In this document: positions 26,230 through 35,877 of the stretch, piece by piece
How the letters are laid out: every line of letters begins with the position of its first letter
Numbering within the stretch: the stretch's first letter is position 1
Assembly (NCBI RefSeq): GCF_013391405.1
Contig: NZ_JACBFD010000033.1
Location: forward strand, 1 to 64,000
DNA from: Staphylococcus sp. GSSP0090
GTDB taxonomy: Bacteria; Bacillota; Bacilli; Staphylococcales; Staphylococcaceae
DNA length: 64,000 bases
Direction: 5' to 3'
Notes under the pieces: model-generated
Database searches by the model: none
Seen by the model: only the letters and a program-made list of their open reading frames with translations
What the model was told of the DNA's origin: nothing
Made by a program: the position numbers and the translations under genes

Positions 26230-27162
26230 ATGAAAAAAGCACTTATATTTTTAATTATGGTAACTTTATTACTAAGCGCTTGTAGCAATAATGACAAAAG
26301 TGAATCAAAGCAAGATGATGAAATGACTACGTTTAAAGCTAAAAATGGAAAGAAATACAAAGTACCCAAAAATCCGAAAAGAGTTGCAGTGCTACCAGCT
26401 TTTTATGTTGGTGATTTTATTGAACTTGGTATAAAACCTGTTGCTGTATCTGAACTTGCGAAAGAGTCAAGTATCATTAAACCGCATGTCAAAGGTGTAC
26501 CATTGATTGGTGAAGATGACGTCGAAAAAGTGGCAAACCAAAAACCGGATTTAATTGTTGCAGATGCACAAGATAAAAATATTAAGAAGTACGAGAAAAT
26601 CGCACCTACTGTGCCATTTGAATATACAGATTATAACCACCAAGAAATCTTAAAAGAGCTAGGGAAATTGACAAATAAAGAAAAGACAGCAGATGAATGG
26701 GTTACACAGTGGGATAAAAAAACGAAAAAAGATCGTGAGGATATCCAAAAAGTCATTGGCAAGGATGCAACGGCTTCAGTATTTGAAGTAGAAGAAAAAG
26801 GGTTGTCCATATTTGATTCCAATTGGGGTAGAGGTACGGATATTGTACATAATGCCTTTGGTATGAAGACGCCTGAAGCATATAAAGACAAATTAAAAGA
26901 AAAAGGTAAAGGGTATCAGAGTATTTCAAAAGAAAGTATAGATCAATATGCAGGCGATTATATTTTTTTAAGTAGTCCTAAATATGGTAATTTTGATTTT
27001 GAAAAAACAAGATTATGGCAACAACTACCAGCTGTAAAAAATGATAGAGTCATTAAATACCAAGCTGAAGATTATTGGTTTACAGATCCTATCACACTGG
27101 AACATTTACGCAAAAAATTAAAAGATGATATTTTGGAAAAGGCGCAAAATGACAACGAATAA
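26230..27162 (+). CDS. siderophore-binding lipoprotein, HtsA/FhuD-like (1)
   Basis: 310 residues. The lipobox LLSAC puts the lipidated Cys at 18. Periplasmic-binding-protein fold type III: VPKNPKRVAVLPAFYVGDFI, KPDLIVADAQDKNIKKYEKIAPTVP and the C-terminal AEDYWFTDPITLEHLRK. About the same length and layout as S. aureus HtsA (staphyloferrin A receptor) but diverged, so the ligand could be another carboxylate or hydroxamate siderophore. Preceded by a perfect Fur box; RBS GAGAGAAGGG. No permease partner is adjacent. Confidence 0.8.
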   Translation: MKKALIFLIMVTLLLSACSNNDKSESKQDDEMTTFKAKNGKKYKVPKNPKRVAVLPAFYVGDFIELGIKPVAVSELAKESSIIKPHVKGVPLIGEDDVEKVANQKPDLIVADAQDKNIKKYEKIAPTVPFEYTDYNHQEILKELGKLTNKEKTADEWVTQWDKKTKKDREDIQKVIGKDATASVFEVEEKGLSIFDSNWGRGTDIVHNAFGMKTPEAYKDKLKEKGKGYQSISKESIDQYAGDYIFLSSPKYGNFDFEKTRLWQQLPAVKNDRVIKYQAEDYWFTDPITLEHLRKKLKDDILEKAQNDNE

Positions 27163-27340
27163 ATCAATATTTAGTGAAGTACATGATACAAGATATATAT
27201 AATACAACTAAATCACATAAGATAGAGATAGAAATTTCTAAAATACTTTCTTAGTTACTATGCACAGGTGACTGAGATAAAGGATTTCTTCCAATAAAAC
27301 GAATGCATCATTACATTAGCATTTTATATAGGTTAAAGGA

Positions 27341-27384
27341 GAACTACTTTTCATTTGCTTTACGTGGAAAAGTAGTTCTTTTGA
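27341..27384 (+). terminator. strong terminator
   Basis: Stem AGAACTACTTTTC/GAAAAGTAGTTCT with a TTTT tail. It closes the lipoprotein unit. Confidence 0.8.
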
Positions 27385-27410
27385 ATAATGATACTTTAAA
27401 ATGATTTAAT

Positions 27411-27425
27411 TATGTATAATACATA
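27411..27425. promoter_or_regulatory. candidate MarR operator 1
   Basis: TATGTAT-A-ATACATA, perfect arms, containing a TATAAT. It resembles the palindrome upstream of namA (28019-28032). Confidence 0.45.
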
Positions 27426-27567
27426 TACAAAAACCATTTCAATTATATTAATGGTTGAATTTTTATTTATCATGTAGAATAATTTTTACAACTACGCAAA
27501 GGATCATATCAATTTAGTGTACATATAGAGGTGAAATCTCTAAATAATAAATAAAGAGGAATGTAAT

Positions 27568-27981
27568 TTGGAAAAAGAAGGACTTGAAGGTTGGATAGAA
27601 ATCTCAGAATATTTCCGTTATATTGAAATCATGATAGAGAAAAATTTAAAGCAACAATATCATATCAGTTTAAAAGAGTTTTATGTTTTATATGAAATTT
27701 ATAAAAGTGATGATAAAAAATTAAATATAAACGACTTAATAAAGACAGTGAATTTAAGTCAAAGTGCGATGTCACGTCTAATTAATAGGTTGGAGTCAGA
27801 ACCGCATAAATTAATCAAAAGAGAAGAATGTGGAAAAGATCGACGCATCACCTATTTTCACCTTACAGAAAACGGGAGCGATTTAACAATTAAACTTATT
27901 GATGAGTATAGAAAATTAATCAAGAAAGTGAATATTGAGCACATAGAGGAACTTATAAGTATTGTTAAAACGACGATATAA
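27568..27981 (+). CDS. MarR-family regulator of the flavoenzyme operon
   Basis: 137 residues with a winged helix: ISLKEFYVLYEIYKSDDKKL, then LIKTVNLSQSAMSRLINRLE as recognition helix and GKDRRITYFHLTENG as wing. It starts with TTG after AAAGAGG. No cysteine other than Cys near 91 (REECGKDRR), which could be a thiol switch as in electrophile-sensing MarR proteins (inference). It lies 76 bases upstream of namA and probably controls it through the palindrome there. Confidence 0.78.
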   Translation: MEKEGLEGWIEISEYFRYIEIMIEKNLKQQYHISLKEFYVLYEIYKSDDKKLNINDLIKTVNLSQSAMSRLINRLESEPHKLIKREECGKDRRITYFHLTENGSDLTIKLIDEYRKLIKKVNIEHIEELISIVKTTI

Positions 27982-27990
27982 ATTGTTTGT

Positions 27991-28032
27991 TTGACAAAAA
28001 AAGAGACATATGTAAATATATGCATGTGCATA
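27991..28032 (+). promoter_or_regulatory. namA promoter and MarR operator 2
   Basis: TTGACA at 27991-27996 with a -10-like TAAATA or AATATA about 16-18 bases on. A perfect palindrome TATGCA-TG-TGCATA (28019-28032) covers the presumed start site, so a bound MarR would block the promoter. Confidence 0.6.
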
Positions 28033-28057
28033 CATTAAAAAGCGGAGGAGAATTTCT

Positions 28058-29098
28058 ATGAAAGACGACAATTTATTTAGCCCGATTAAATTGAAAGGAT
28101 TAGAACTAAAAAATAGAATTATGATGTCACCGATGTGTCAGTATAGTGTAAATAAAAAAGATGGCATCCCTACAGATTGGCATTATCAACATTATATAAG
28201 TAGAGCAGTTGGTGGAACGGGATTAGTTATGGTAGAAATGACTAATGTTGAACCTGATGGCAGAATTACTGATTTTTGTTTAGGTTTATGGAATGATGAG
28301 CAAAAAGAAAAATTCAAAAAAATCGTTGAAGGAATTCACACAAATGGTGCAAAAGCTGCGATACAAATCGGCCATGCAGGAAGAAAAGCAGAGAATGCAG
28401 AAACACCTGTTGGTCCTTCTGCAATTCCATTCGATGAAACTTTTAAAACACCACGTGCGCTTGAAAATGAAGAAGTCTATAACATGATTGAAAAATATCG
28501 TTATTCTGTTCGTGCAGCAGTTGAGTCTGGGTTTGATACGATAGAAATACATGGTGCGCATGGCTACCTTATTCATGAATTTCATTCTGCACGTTCAAAT
28601 CAACGAAAAGATGAATTTGGACAAAAACTTACGTTATTCGGTGAAAAAATTATTGAGGCAGCTCGAGAAGAAATGCCAGAAGAAATGCCACTCATCGTAC
28701 GTATTTCAGGAACTGAATTTGTAGCAGATGGTTATGGTATTGATGGTGGTATTGAAATCGCAAAAGCTTATTATGAAGCCGGTGCAGATATTATAGATGT
28801 TTCTGCAGGCGGAGAAGGGCCAATTCCTCCATTTGGTAAACCAGGTACTCATGCTGGGTATCAAGTACCTTATGCAAGAAAAATTAAAGAAGCTTTAAAT
28901 ATTCCAGTTATCGCTGTGGGACGTTTAGATGACTTTGTACTTTCCAATGCGGTTATTGGTAATGATGAAGCTGATCTTGTAGCAGTTGGAAGAGGATTAT
29001 TGAGAAATCCTTATTGGGCATTAGAAGCGAATCAACAATTACGCAAAGTAGATAAAAATGAAATTGTTCCACATCAATATTTAGCGGGTTTTAGATAA
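28058..29098 (+). CDS. namA: NADPH dehydrogenase, YqjM/NamA old yellow enzyme
   Basis: 346 residues. FMN enzyme that reduces the C=C bond of enals, enones, nitro-olefins and quinones with NADPH. Features: MMSPMCQYSVNKKDG with the Cys and Tyr of the YqjM type, IQIGHAGRKAE, IEIHGAHGYLIHEF with the HxxH pair, and AVGRGLLRNP. RBS GCGGAGGAG. First gene of a three-gene redox operon after the MarR regulator. Confidence 0.92.
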   Translation: MKDDNLFSPIKLKGLELKNRIMMSPMCQYSVNKKDGIPTDWHYQHYISRAVGGTGLVMVEMTNVEPDGRITDFCLGLWNDEQKEKFKKIVEGIHTNGAKAAIQIGHAGRKAENAETPVGPSAIPFDETFKTPRALENEEVYNMIEKYRYSVRAAVESGFDTIEIHGAHGYLIHEFHSARSNQRKDEFGQKLTLFGEKIIEAAREEMPEEMPLIVRISGTEFVADGYGIDGGIEIAKAYYEAGADIIDVSAGGEGPIPPFGKPGTHAGYQVPYARKIKEALNIPVIAVGRLDDFVLSNAVIGNDEADLVAVGRGLLRNPYWALEANQQLRKVDKNEIVPHQYLAGFR

Positions 29099-29121
29099 TT
29101 TATGTTGAAGGAGTAAACAAA

Positions 29122-30132
29122 GTGAAAGTTAGTATATTAGATCAAACGCAATTAATTGAACACGAGAATGCAGAAGCTGAATTTAATCGCACAGTTGAAC
29201 TGGCCCAATATTTGGATGAGATAGGTTATACACGTTATTGGTTATCTGAACATCATAGTACAGATGCACTGGCAGGTTCTGCACCAGAAATATTGGCAAG
29301 CTACCTTCTCGCTAAAACAAAAAAATTACGTGTTGGTACTGGTGGCGTGATGTTACCACATTATAGTTCATATAAAGTTGCAGAGATGTTCAAAGTTTTG
29401 AGTGCATTAGCCCCAGGACGTATTGATTTAGGCGTAGGCCGTGCACCAGGTGGACATCATCTATCCAATATTGCGCTTCAGGGAGAAGCTTTATCAAAAA
29501 GAAACTTAGATCATTTCCCTCAACAAATAGATGAAATATTACATTATTTTAAAAATGAAGTCCCGAAAGAATCTAAATTGAAAGGCTTATTAACTACACC
29601 AAACGTTAAGCAAGTAGCAGATTTTTGGGTTTTAGGTACTAGTCCTTCTTCGGCATTACTAGCAGCTCAGAAAGGGCTACCGTATGTATTTGCACAGTTT
29701 ATTAATTATCAACCAGGGGGAATGGAACGTGCAATAGCACTATATCGTAAAAACTTTAAACCATCAGAAGTGCTTTCTGAACCAAAAGTGATTGTAACAA
29801 TTAAAACGATATTGGCTGATACAGATGAAGCAGCAAATGAATTAGCTAAAAGTGCCTTGAGATTCAATTTTTATTTGCATAGAGGAATATTAACAAGACT
29901 AGTTTCACCTAGTAATGCTTTAATTGAAGTTAAAACAGATCGGGAAAAACAGGAAATTGAAGCATTGAAAGAAACATATCTAATAGGTTCAAAAGATACT
30001 GTGCGTAAAAATGTACAATATTTAAAAAGTAAATTGGATTTAGATGAAATAATGACAATTAGTCCTATTTATCATTTTGAAGATCGTAAATATTCTTTGA
30101 AATTACTGAAAGAAGCTATTGAAAATATATAA
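29122..30132 (+). CDS. LLM-class flavin-dependent oxidoreductase
   Basis: 336 residues, luciferase-like monooxygenase family. Motifs: RYWLSEHHS near 38-46, RVGTGGVMLPHY, PGRIDLGVGRAPGG and PYVFAQF. It starts with GTG after AAGGAG. Luciferase-family enzymes use reduced flavin (FMNH2) and oxygen. It lies 23 bases after namA, so the operon is translationally close. The substrate is unknown; electrophile or aromatic clean-up fits the operon. Confidence 0.87.
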   Translation: MKVSILDQTQLIEHENAEAEFNRTVELAQYLDEIGYTRYWLSEHHSTDALAGSAPEILASYLLAKTKKLRVGTGGVMLPHYSSYKVAEMFKVLSALAPGRIDLGVGRAPGGHHLSNIALQGEALSKRNLDHFPQQIDEILHYFKNEVPKESKLKGLLTTPNVKQVADFWVLGTSPSSALLAAQKGLPYVFAQFINYQPGGMERAIALYRKNFKPSEVLSEPKVIVTIKTILADTDEAANELAKSALRFNFYLHRGILTRLVSPSNALIEVKTDREKQEIEALKETYLIGSKDTVRKNVQYLKSKLDLDEIMTISPIYHFEDRKYSLKLLKEAIENI

Positions 30133-30202
30133 AATGTAATATGTATACGATAAGTATAAAGTAGGTATAAAATGAAATTAATCATATTGAGGAGGAACTA
30201 AT

Positions 30203-31135
30203 ATGAGAGCCTTTGCAATTGAAACATACGGAGAACCAGAAGTTTTAAAAGCGTATGATTTACCAATACCTGAAATTCAAGAAGATGAAGTCTTGATTGA
30301 AGTTGAAAATACGGGTGTTAGCCCTTACGATTGGCATGTAAGAAGAGGAGAGCAAGAAGGCAAGATTGATTATCCTATGCCACTTATTTTAGGGTGGGAC
30401 GTATCAGGTGTTGTACGAAAAATAGGTTCAAAAGTCACAAATGTAACAGAAGGTATGCCAGTAGTAGCTACTCAAAAATTAAATAAAAATGGTGGTTACG
30501 CAGAATTTATTGCAGTTAATCAAAATACAGTTGTGAAAAAACCTGAGTCATTATCATTTGAAGAAGCAGCGACCATTCCAATAAATGGTTTAACGGTATA
30601 TCAAGCACTTATTAAATACGGAAAACTTAGCCACGGTGATAAAGTATTAATTCACGGTGGGGCTGGAGCAGTTGGTATTTTTGGTATTCAACTAGCAAAA
30701 TCTAAAGGTGCATATGTTGCTACAACAGCAAGTTCTCGTAACCATGAATTTCTTAAAGGTATAGGTGCAGATATTGTAATTGATTATAATACAGAAAACT
30801 TTGAAGATGAGGTAAAAGATTTTGATATTGTATTAGATACGCAAGCTGGAGATACATTGGAACGTAGTTATTATGTTCTTCGAAAAGGCGGAAGACTTAT
30901 TTCAATTCGAGGTCAGGTTGATAAAGAGAAAGCGAAAAACAAAGGAATTGAGGCTTATTTTACATGGACTGAATTAAATCGTGAAGACTTAATAGAAGTT
31001 GTTAATTTATACGGGTATGGAGAAATAAAAGCCTATTTTGATAGTATTTTCCCATTAACACTTGTTAAAGAAGCGCATAGATTCAGTGAGTTAGGTCATG
31101 CTCGAGGTAAAATTGTATTAAATAACAAAATATAA
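30203..31135 (+). CDS. NADP-dependent quinone/zinc-type oxidoreductase
   Basis: 310 residues. GroES-like N-terminal domain (ETYGEPEVLKAYDLPIPE, VSPYDWHVRRG) and Rossmann domain (HGGAGAVGIFGIQLAKSKGA). It lacks the Cys/His zinc ligands of true alcohol dehydrogenases, so it is the quinone reductase type that reduces quinones or enones with NADPH. Third gene of the MarR operon. RBS GAGGAGG. Confidence 0.87.
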   Translation: MRAFAIETYGEPEVLKAYDLPIPEIQEDEVLIEVENTGVSPYDWHVRRGEQEGKIDYPMPLILGWDVSGVVRKIGSKVTNVTEGMPVVATQKLNKNGGYAEFIAVNQNTVVKKPESLSFEEAATIPINGLTVYQALIKYGKLSHGDKVLIHGGAGAVGIFGIQLAKSKGAYVATTASSRNHEFLKGIGADIVIDYNTENFEDEVKDFDIVLDTQAGDTLERSYYVLRKGGRLISIRGQVDKEKAKNKGIEAYFTWTELNREDLIEVVNLYGYGEIKAYFDSIFPLTLVKEAHRFSELGHARGKIVLNNKI

Positions 31136-31168
31136 TAAGTAGATATATTATATGATTTTATTATAAAA

Positions 31169-31261
31169 CTGAATATATTTGTTCACATTATTAGCTCAGT
31201 CATTACTAGCTGAATTGCTATTTTATTTGTCAATTGATTATGCAATCGTAATGATAAATAG
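31169..31261 (+). pseudogene. dead Fst-type toxin cassette remnant
   Basis: In one frame it reads L-N-I-F-V-H-I-I-S-S-V-I-T-S, stop, I-A-I-L-F-V-N, stop, L-C-N-R-N-D-K, stop. This matches cassettes A/C/D with stop codons at the Gly-Cys region and at the Trp codon (TGG to TGA). A terminator-like stem follows (31280-31316), but the antisense promoter is lost. Confidence 0.65.
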
Positions 31262-31279
31262 CAAGGATACTCATATTGA

Positions 31280-31316
31280 AAAATCCTCTCCCTATTAAGT
31301 ATAGTGAGGGGATTTC
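31280..31316. terminator. terminator of the dead cassette
   Basis: AAATCCTCTCCCTA and TAGTGAGGGGATTT pair with one mismatch. It is the same as the cassette stems CCCCTCACTA/TAGTGAGGGG. It may now end the quinone reductase operon. Confidence 0.65.
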
Positions 31317-31436
31317 ATGCATTAAATGTAAGTATTAACGAAGTCTTCAAAAGAGTATTATTATTTTTATCTTAACATGACATTATTAGTAACTTAACAA
31401 AACCGTGAAATACATAAGTGTTAGTAAAATAAATCG

Positions 31437-32345
31437 TTACTCTAATAAATGTGATTTTAGTGTTTCTCTGTTTGCTTCTAAAGAATAAGGATCGTTATAC
31501 CAAAAATTTTCTGCTTTAACATGGTAAACATGATGCTGTTTGACTGCAGGAATGTTTTGCCAAACTTTCGTTTTTTCAAAATCTGGAGAAGCTTTACCTT
31601 CACTCATCGTAAAAATATAATCGCCAGCATATTTAGGCATAGATTCTAACGATAGCGGTTTATAACCCTCTTTTTCAACTACTTTCTCCAAAGATTTAGG
31701 CAATTCTAAATTAAATGCTTGGTACAGAATTTCTCCACCTCTGCCCCAATTTTTACCGAAAGCATAATATGCTTTATTAAAATCATCAAAAATTGAAATG
31801 GTACTATCTTTGCCAATATGATTTTTAATTTCTTTTTCATCTTTAGCAGTTTGTTTTTTCCAATCACTAACCCATTGTTCTGCTTTTTCTTGTTTATTTA
31901 ATAGTTTTCCTAATTGAATTTGTGTATCTAAGTAATCTCTTTTGCCATATGTCATAGGAATGGTTGTTGTAATTTTCTCAAACTTTTTCAAATTCTTATC
32001 GTCTGAATCTGCAATAATAAGATCTGGCTTTAATTTAGTTATTGCTTCTACATTCTCAGGATTAATCTTTTTCGTTTTTTTGAATTGTTTATTCAAAATA
32101 TCACTTTGCCCAACATCTTTATTTACACCTACTATATGGCCACCTAAGTATTTAATGCCTCCCGCATATGTATCAGCTATGACAACAATCCGTTCTGGAT
32201 TTTTAGGTATTTTGATAGATTTTCCTGAATCTAATTTATATGATTTTACAGCATTTTTGCTTTGTTGGTCTTCACTATCTGAACATGCTGTGGCTAAGAG
32301 TAGCGTAGAAATGAGTATGGCAAGTACTTTAATTGCATTTTTCAA
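31437..32345 (-). CDS. siderophore-binding lipoprotein, HtsA-like (2)
   Basis: 302 residues. Lipobox LATAC with Cys at 21. Strong similarity in order to S. aureus HtsA: YKLDSGKSIKIPKNPERIVV, VADTYAGGIKYLGG-like text, GKNWGRGGEILYQAF and AENFWYNDPYSLEANR. Staphyloferrin A is the most likely ligand. No HtsBC permease genes are next to it. Fur box upstream at 32388; RBS AAGGGAATC. Confidence 0.8.
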   Translation of the reverse strand: MKNAIKVLAILISTLLLATACSDSEDQQSKNAVKSYKLDSGKSIKIPKNPERIVVIADTYAGGIKYLGGHIVGVNKDVGQSDILNKQFKKTKKINPENVEAITKLKPDLIIADSDDKNLKKFEKITTTIPMTYGKRDYLDTQIQLGKLLNKQEKAEQWVSDWKKQTAKDEKEIKNHIGKDSTISIFDDFNKAYYAFGKNWGRGGEILYQAFNLELPKSLEKVVEKEGYKPLSLESMPKYAGDYIFTMSEGKASPDFEKTKVWQNIPAVKQHHVYHVKAENFWYNDPYSLEANRETLKSHLLE

Positions 32346-32387
32346 TTGATTCCCTTCTTTCTAATTGTATAAATACAGTCTACGCTC

Positions 32388-32406
32388 ATTGATAACCATT
32401 ATCAAT
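32388..32406. promoter_or_regulatory. Fur box (siderophore lipoprotein 2)
   Basis: Perfect palindrome ATTGATAA-CCA-TTATCAAT, 43 bases upstream of the minus-strand start. Confidence 0.8.
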
Positions 32407-32558
32407 TGAATATTTTGAAAATAAATTAAAAATATTCCGTAAAAAATATAAAACAATAATTTTAATGAACATCAATATATTGAAATTTTAAATTATCTTA
32501 ATGATTTGCAGTCGACTATCGTAGGAAAAGTCTGAGACATCTTATTTACCAGTCTCAT

Positions 32559-32666
32559 CTGAGAAAGTAGTGTCGTTGTCAGATTATTTGTTGTCATTAT
32601 AGAGTTACTTAGTAAAAGCGGCTTATACTCCAGAACAAATCATTCGTTTTCATGGGTGGTTTTGAT
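32559..32666 (+). ncRNA. putative small RNA, copy 2
   Basis: Diverged copy of the block at 35-145. All ten stem positions of the terminator still pair (AAATCATTCG with TGGGTGGTTT, 32637-32662), four of them as G-U wobbles. The surrounding 32407-32891 has no gene. Confidence 0.4.
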
Positions 32667-32891
32667 TAGTCTCATTTTAGTAATCAAATGATGACTCAGA
32701 AGCGGCTAAAAAGGTGACATATCATAACTAAATAGTTAATTCATGTATATGTTTACACTAATGAATTTTTATTTAGTTAATAGAAGTAGGATGAAATTAA
32801 AAATTAAAAAAATATATACTAATGTAGTGGACAATGTTACTGTATGGTTATCTAATGTTTGCTATAAAATTTATAGAAAAGGAAGAGGCAT

Positions 32892-33623
32892 ATGAATTAC
32901 GCAAATAATGTTAAGCCAAAAGGGAATCGAATAGTCAATATTCTAATATTTATAGGGTTATTAATTATTGTTTCGTCACCGACCATGTTTGCGGGGGCAA
33001 TCATTCACTCTGCCGCTAATCATGAGAATTTGTGGATTGTCATTAGTATTACAATCATCGGTATGATTTGGACAATACTAATGATGTGGTTATTCAGATG
33101 GTATTATCAAAAAAGAAGTTATGAAACTCAGCAACATCAATTTAAATTAAAAGATATTTTAATTAATATTTTGTGGCTCATTGGTATGCGTGTTGTTATT
33201 AGTATTTGTATTGTCATTATGGAATCTGTATATAACGAGAACACATCAGAAAATGATAAAATATTGATGAATCAAATGGAACAACTGCGGAATTTGAGTG
33301 TTTCAACGGTCATCGCTTTACTATTTTTCTTAATTATTATTGTTTTTGTAGCGCCATATTTAGAAGAAATACTTTTTAGAGGTATATTTAAGGAAACGAT
33401 ATTTAGAAAATCTGCATTTGTATTACCATTGCTAATATCTTCTGTGATATTTTCATCACTTCATGGTTCAACCAATTGGATTAGTTTTGTGATGTATATG
33501 ACTTTAGGCTTGGGCTTTTATATGGCGTATAACAGACGTAAAAATCTAAAAGATAGTATGATGGTACATATGTTGAACAATGCTATTGCAGCTACTTCTA
33601 TGGTTGTTATGTTATTTAGTTAG
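32892..33623 (+). CDS. CPBP-family intramembrane protease (ABI/Rce1 type)
   Basis: 243 residues with seven or eight hydrophobic segments. The Rce1/ABI motif is complete: APYLEEILFRGIF gives the EExxxR pair of glutamates, FSSLHGST the first histidine and MMVHMLNNAI the HxxxN. Members process peptides or are bacteriocin self-immunity proteins; S. aureus MroQ of similar length matures the agr pheromone. The substrate here is unknown. RBS AAAGGAAGAGG. The nearest upstream neighbour of interest is the putative small RNA. Confidence 0.85.
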   Translation: MNYANNVKPKGNRIVNILIFIGLLIIVSSPTMFAGAIIHSAANHENLWIVISITIIGMIWTILMMWLFRWYYQKRSYETQQHQFKLKDILINILWLIGMRVVISICIVIMESVYNENTSENDKILMNQMEQLRNLSVSTVIALLFFLIIIVFVAPYLEEILFRGIFKETIFRKSAFVLPLLISSVIFSSLHGSTNWISFVMYMTLGLGFYMAYNRRKNLKDSMMVHMLNNAIAATSMVVMLFS

Positions 33624-33648
33624 TATTAAAACAATAGATCGAATACAT

Positions 33649-33677
33649 AAAAAAGACGGCTAATCGCCGTCTTTTTT
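33649..33677. terminator. bidirectional terminator between CPBP and feo genes
   Basis: AAAAAGACGGC-TAATC-GCCGTCTTTTTT, perfect stem, works for both convergent units. Confidence 0.88.
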
Positions 33678-33720
33678 GTTTTCTTAATTGATCACTATAA
33701 AATGTTTAAGAACTCAGTAT

Positions 33721-33870
33721 TCAGTTCACTTTTTTACTCGTGTGACAACCTTCTTTAACACCACAGGACGTACACTTGCCGGCTTTTGATTTTTTCAAGA
33801 ACCTAGTGAGCGTATATACAGTGTAGCTGAAAATAGCCACAATAATGAGGATATTGATGATTAATGTCAT
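33721..33870 (-). CDS. FeoB-associated Cys-rich membrane protein
   Basis: 49 residues, shorter than a usual ORF cutoff. One N-terminal membrane helix (LIINILIIVAIFSYTVYTLT) precedes a basic linker and three cysteines in KCTSCGVKEGC, the layout of the small FeoB-associated proteins found after feoB in Firmicutes. The ATG at 33870 lies 12 bases after the feoB stop, with TAAGGAAG as ribosome binding site. It is the third gene of the feo operon. It probably has a metal-handling or complex-stability role. Confidence 0.8.
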   Translation of the reverse strand: MTLIINILIIVAIFSYTVYTLTRFLKKSKAGKCTSCGVKEGCHTSKKVN

Positions 33871-33882
33871 AAAATCACTTCC

Positions 33883-35877
33883 TTAAATAAATAGATGACC
33901 GATTTGGTAAAATACCAGTGTTAAAACGTACGCAGTAATCAGTGGGTAAGCTACTGCGAAGACGGTCCATTTTATAGAATAGGTTTCTTTACGAATCGTA
34001 GCGACCGTAGATAAGCATGGAATATATAATAGAATGAAAATCATAAATGCATACGCTGATAAAGGCGTAAACTGATGTTGGATGATGTTAACTAATCCAG
34101 ATTCATCAGATGCATAAATAATGGCCATTGAACTCACGATGACTTCTTTAGCTAGGAAGCCAGGGATTAAAGTTGCACCTGCTTGCCAAGTACCAAAGCC
34201 TAATGGGGCTACTAAAATGGCAAAGAAGCTACCTATAGAATGTAAAAAGCTGTCATCCACATCTACATTGAATCCACCTGGACCAGTATAATTGAGTAAC
34301 CAAATGACAACAGAACCAGCGAAGATAAAGGTACCTGCTTTTTTAACGAATCCTTTGGCTTTTTCCCAGGTACTTCTCCAAAGTGTCTTAGCAGAGGGCA
34401 TGCGATAAGTTGGTAATTCGACAATAAATACAGCATCATCATTTTTCATTACTGTTTTAGTAATCAGTACGCTTGTAGCTAAAGCCACCACGATACCTAA
34501 TACGTATAGGCTAAGGACGATAAGGGCTTGATGTTGCTCAAAGAACACGCCGACAAATAGTGCATAGACCGGTAAGCGTGCAGAGCAAGACATGAAAGGC
34601 GCGATTAAAATGGTTGTGAGACGTTCTTTTTCGCTTTCAATGCTACGCGCAGCCATAATACTCGGCACATTACATCCGAAGCCAATAATCATGGGGATGA
34701 AAGATTTACCACTTAAGCCAAAGACTTCCATAATTCGATCCATGAGCACAGCGATACGCGCCATATAACCAGAGTCTTCGAGCAAAGAAATAAAGAAGAA
34801 CAGCACTAAAATTTGTGGTACGAATACAATAACTGCACCCACACCAGCGATAATGCCATCTGTAATTAAATCTTGTAAGAATGGGAATAATCCTATACTA
34901 TCCATAACGGATTTAACTGTGTCAGTGAATGTACCTCCTATAAATTCGTCAATTTGATCGGATAGGGGCGTACCAACCCACGTAAATGTGATTTGAAATA
35001 TGAGCCACATAATGCCCAGAAATATTGGGATACCTAAAATTTTATGAGTTAAAACCTTATCTAAACGTGAAGAGAAATATTGACGGTCTTCGTCTGGATA
35101 ATGGATGGTATCTTCTAATAAATCATCGATATAGTCATTACGTTTCTGTTGAATCGCTTCTCTAATAGATATCGTTAAAGAAGCGGCTAATTGTTGACGA
35201 ATAGGTGCTATCATTTCAATTAAATTTGTATCAATGCGTTCTTGCACTTTTGGATTATCTAACAAGAATTGAATTGCGATAAATCGATAAAGATGTGATT
35301 CAAAGTTACTATGTTGTTTTAATTGTTTCGTTATCTTTGTAATTGCTGCTTCAATATCAGACCCATAATCAATATGCAAAGGATGATTGTTAGATAGACG
35401 TTGGTCTTTTAAAGCAGTTAACAATTGCTGTGTGCCTTTACCATTTCTAGCAATGATAGGGAGTAAAGGTAATTTTAATTTTTTAATCAATGCGTTTTGG
35501 TCGATTTGAATACCTCGTTTGGCTGCAACGTCCACCATATTTAACCCGATAATCAAGGGTGCGCCCAATTCCATCAATTGCACAGTAAGTTGTAAGTTCC
35601 GTTTTAATTGGCTGGCATCTACAATATTAATCATGCCAGAAAAAGATTCGTTTAATAAATAGTCAGTCACTACAGTTTCATCTTTGGATATTGGTGATAA
35701 TTCGTATATACCTGGTAAATCTATAAGGTTCCCAGCATTTGATTTAAGACGCCCGACCTTCTTCTCTACCGTTACACCACTCCAGTTACCGACATATTCG
35801 TATGTACCAGTGAGTGCGTTAAATAATGATGTCTTTCCTACATTAGGATTTCCAATAATACAGTAATGATTAGCCAT
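33883..35877 (-). CDS. feoB: ferrous iron transporter FeoB
   Basis: 664 residues. N-terminal G domain: P-loop GNPNVGKT at 9-16, LPGIYELS, and GLNMVDVA for the NKxD-type site (here NMVD). The C-terminal membrane part has [36 protein letters not shown] (the conserved Cys) and the second gate [18 protein letters not shown]. It imports Fe2+ in a GTP-dependent way. The feoA gene overlaps its start by eight bases. RBS inside feoA (CTTAGAGGA). Confidence 0.95.
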   Translation of the reverse strand: MANHYCIIGNPNVGKTSLFNALTGTYEYVGNWSGVTVEKKVGRLKSNAGNLIDLPGIYELSPISKDETVVTDYLLNESFSGMINIVDASQLKRNLQLTVQLMELGAPLIIGLNMVDVAAKRGIQIDQNALIKKLKLPLLPIIARNGKGTQQLLTALKDQRLSNNHPLHIDYGSDIEAAITKITKQLKQHSNFESHLYRFIAIQFLLDNPKVQERIDTNLIEMIAPIRQQLAASLTISIREAIQQKRNDYIDDLLEDTIHYPDEDRQYFSSRLDKVLTHKILGIPIFLGIMWLIFQITFTWVGTPLSDQIDEFIGGTFTDTVKSVMDSIGLFPFLQDLITDGIIAGVGAVIVFVPQILVLFFFISLLEDSGYMARIAVLMDRIMEVFGLSGKSFIPMIIGFGCNVPSIMAARSIESEKERLTTILIAPFMSCSARLPVYALFVGVFFEQHQALIVLSLYVLGIVVALATSVLITKTVMKNDDAVFIVELPTYRMPSAKTLWRSTWEKAKGFVKKAGTFIFAGSVVIWLLNYTGPGGFNVDVDDSFLHSIGSFFAILVAPLGFGTWQAGATLIPGFLAKEVIVSSMAIIYASDESGLVNIIQHQFTPLSAYAFMIFILLYIPCLSTVATIRKETYSIKWTVFAVAYPLITAYVLTLVFYQIGHLFI

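Larger units (their letters stand above)
27163..27567. other. intergenic region with terminator and palindrome
   Basis: Contains a strong hairpin (27341-27384) and the palindrome at 27411-27425. The remainder is AT-rich without a supported gene. Confidence 0.5.
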
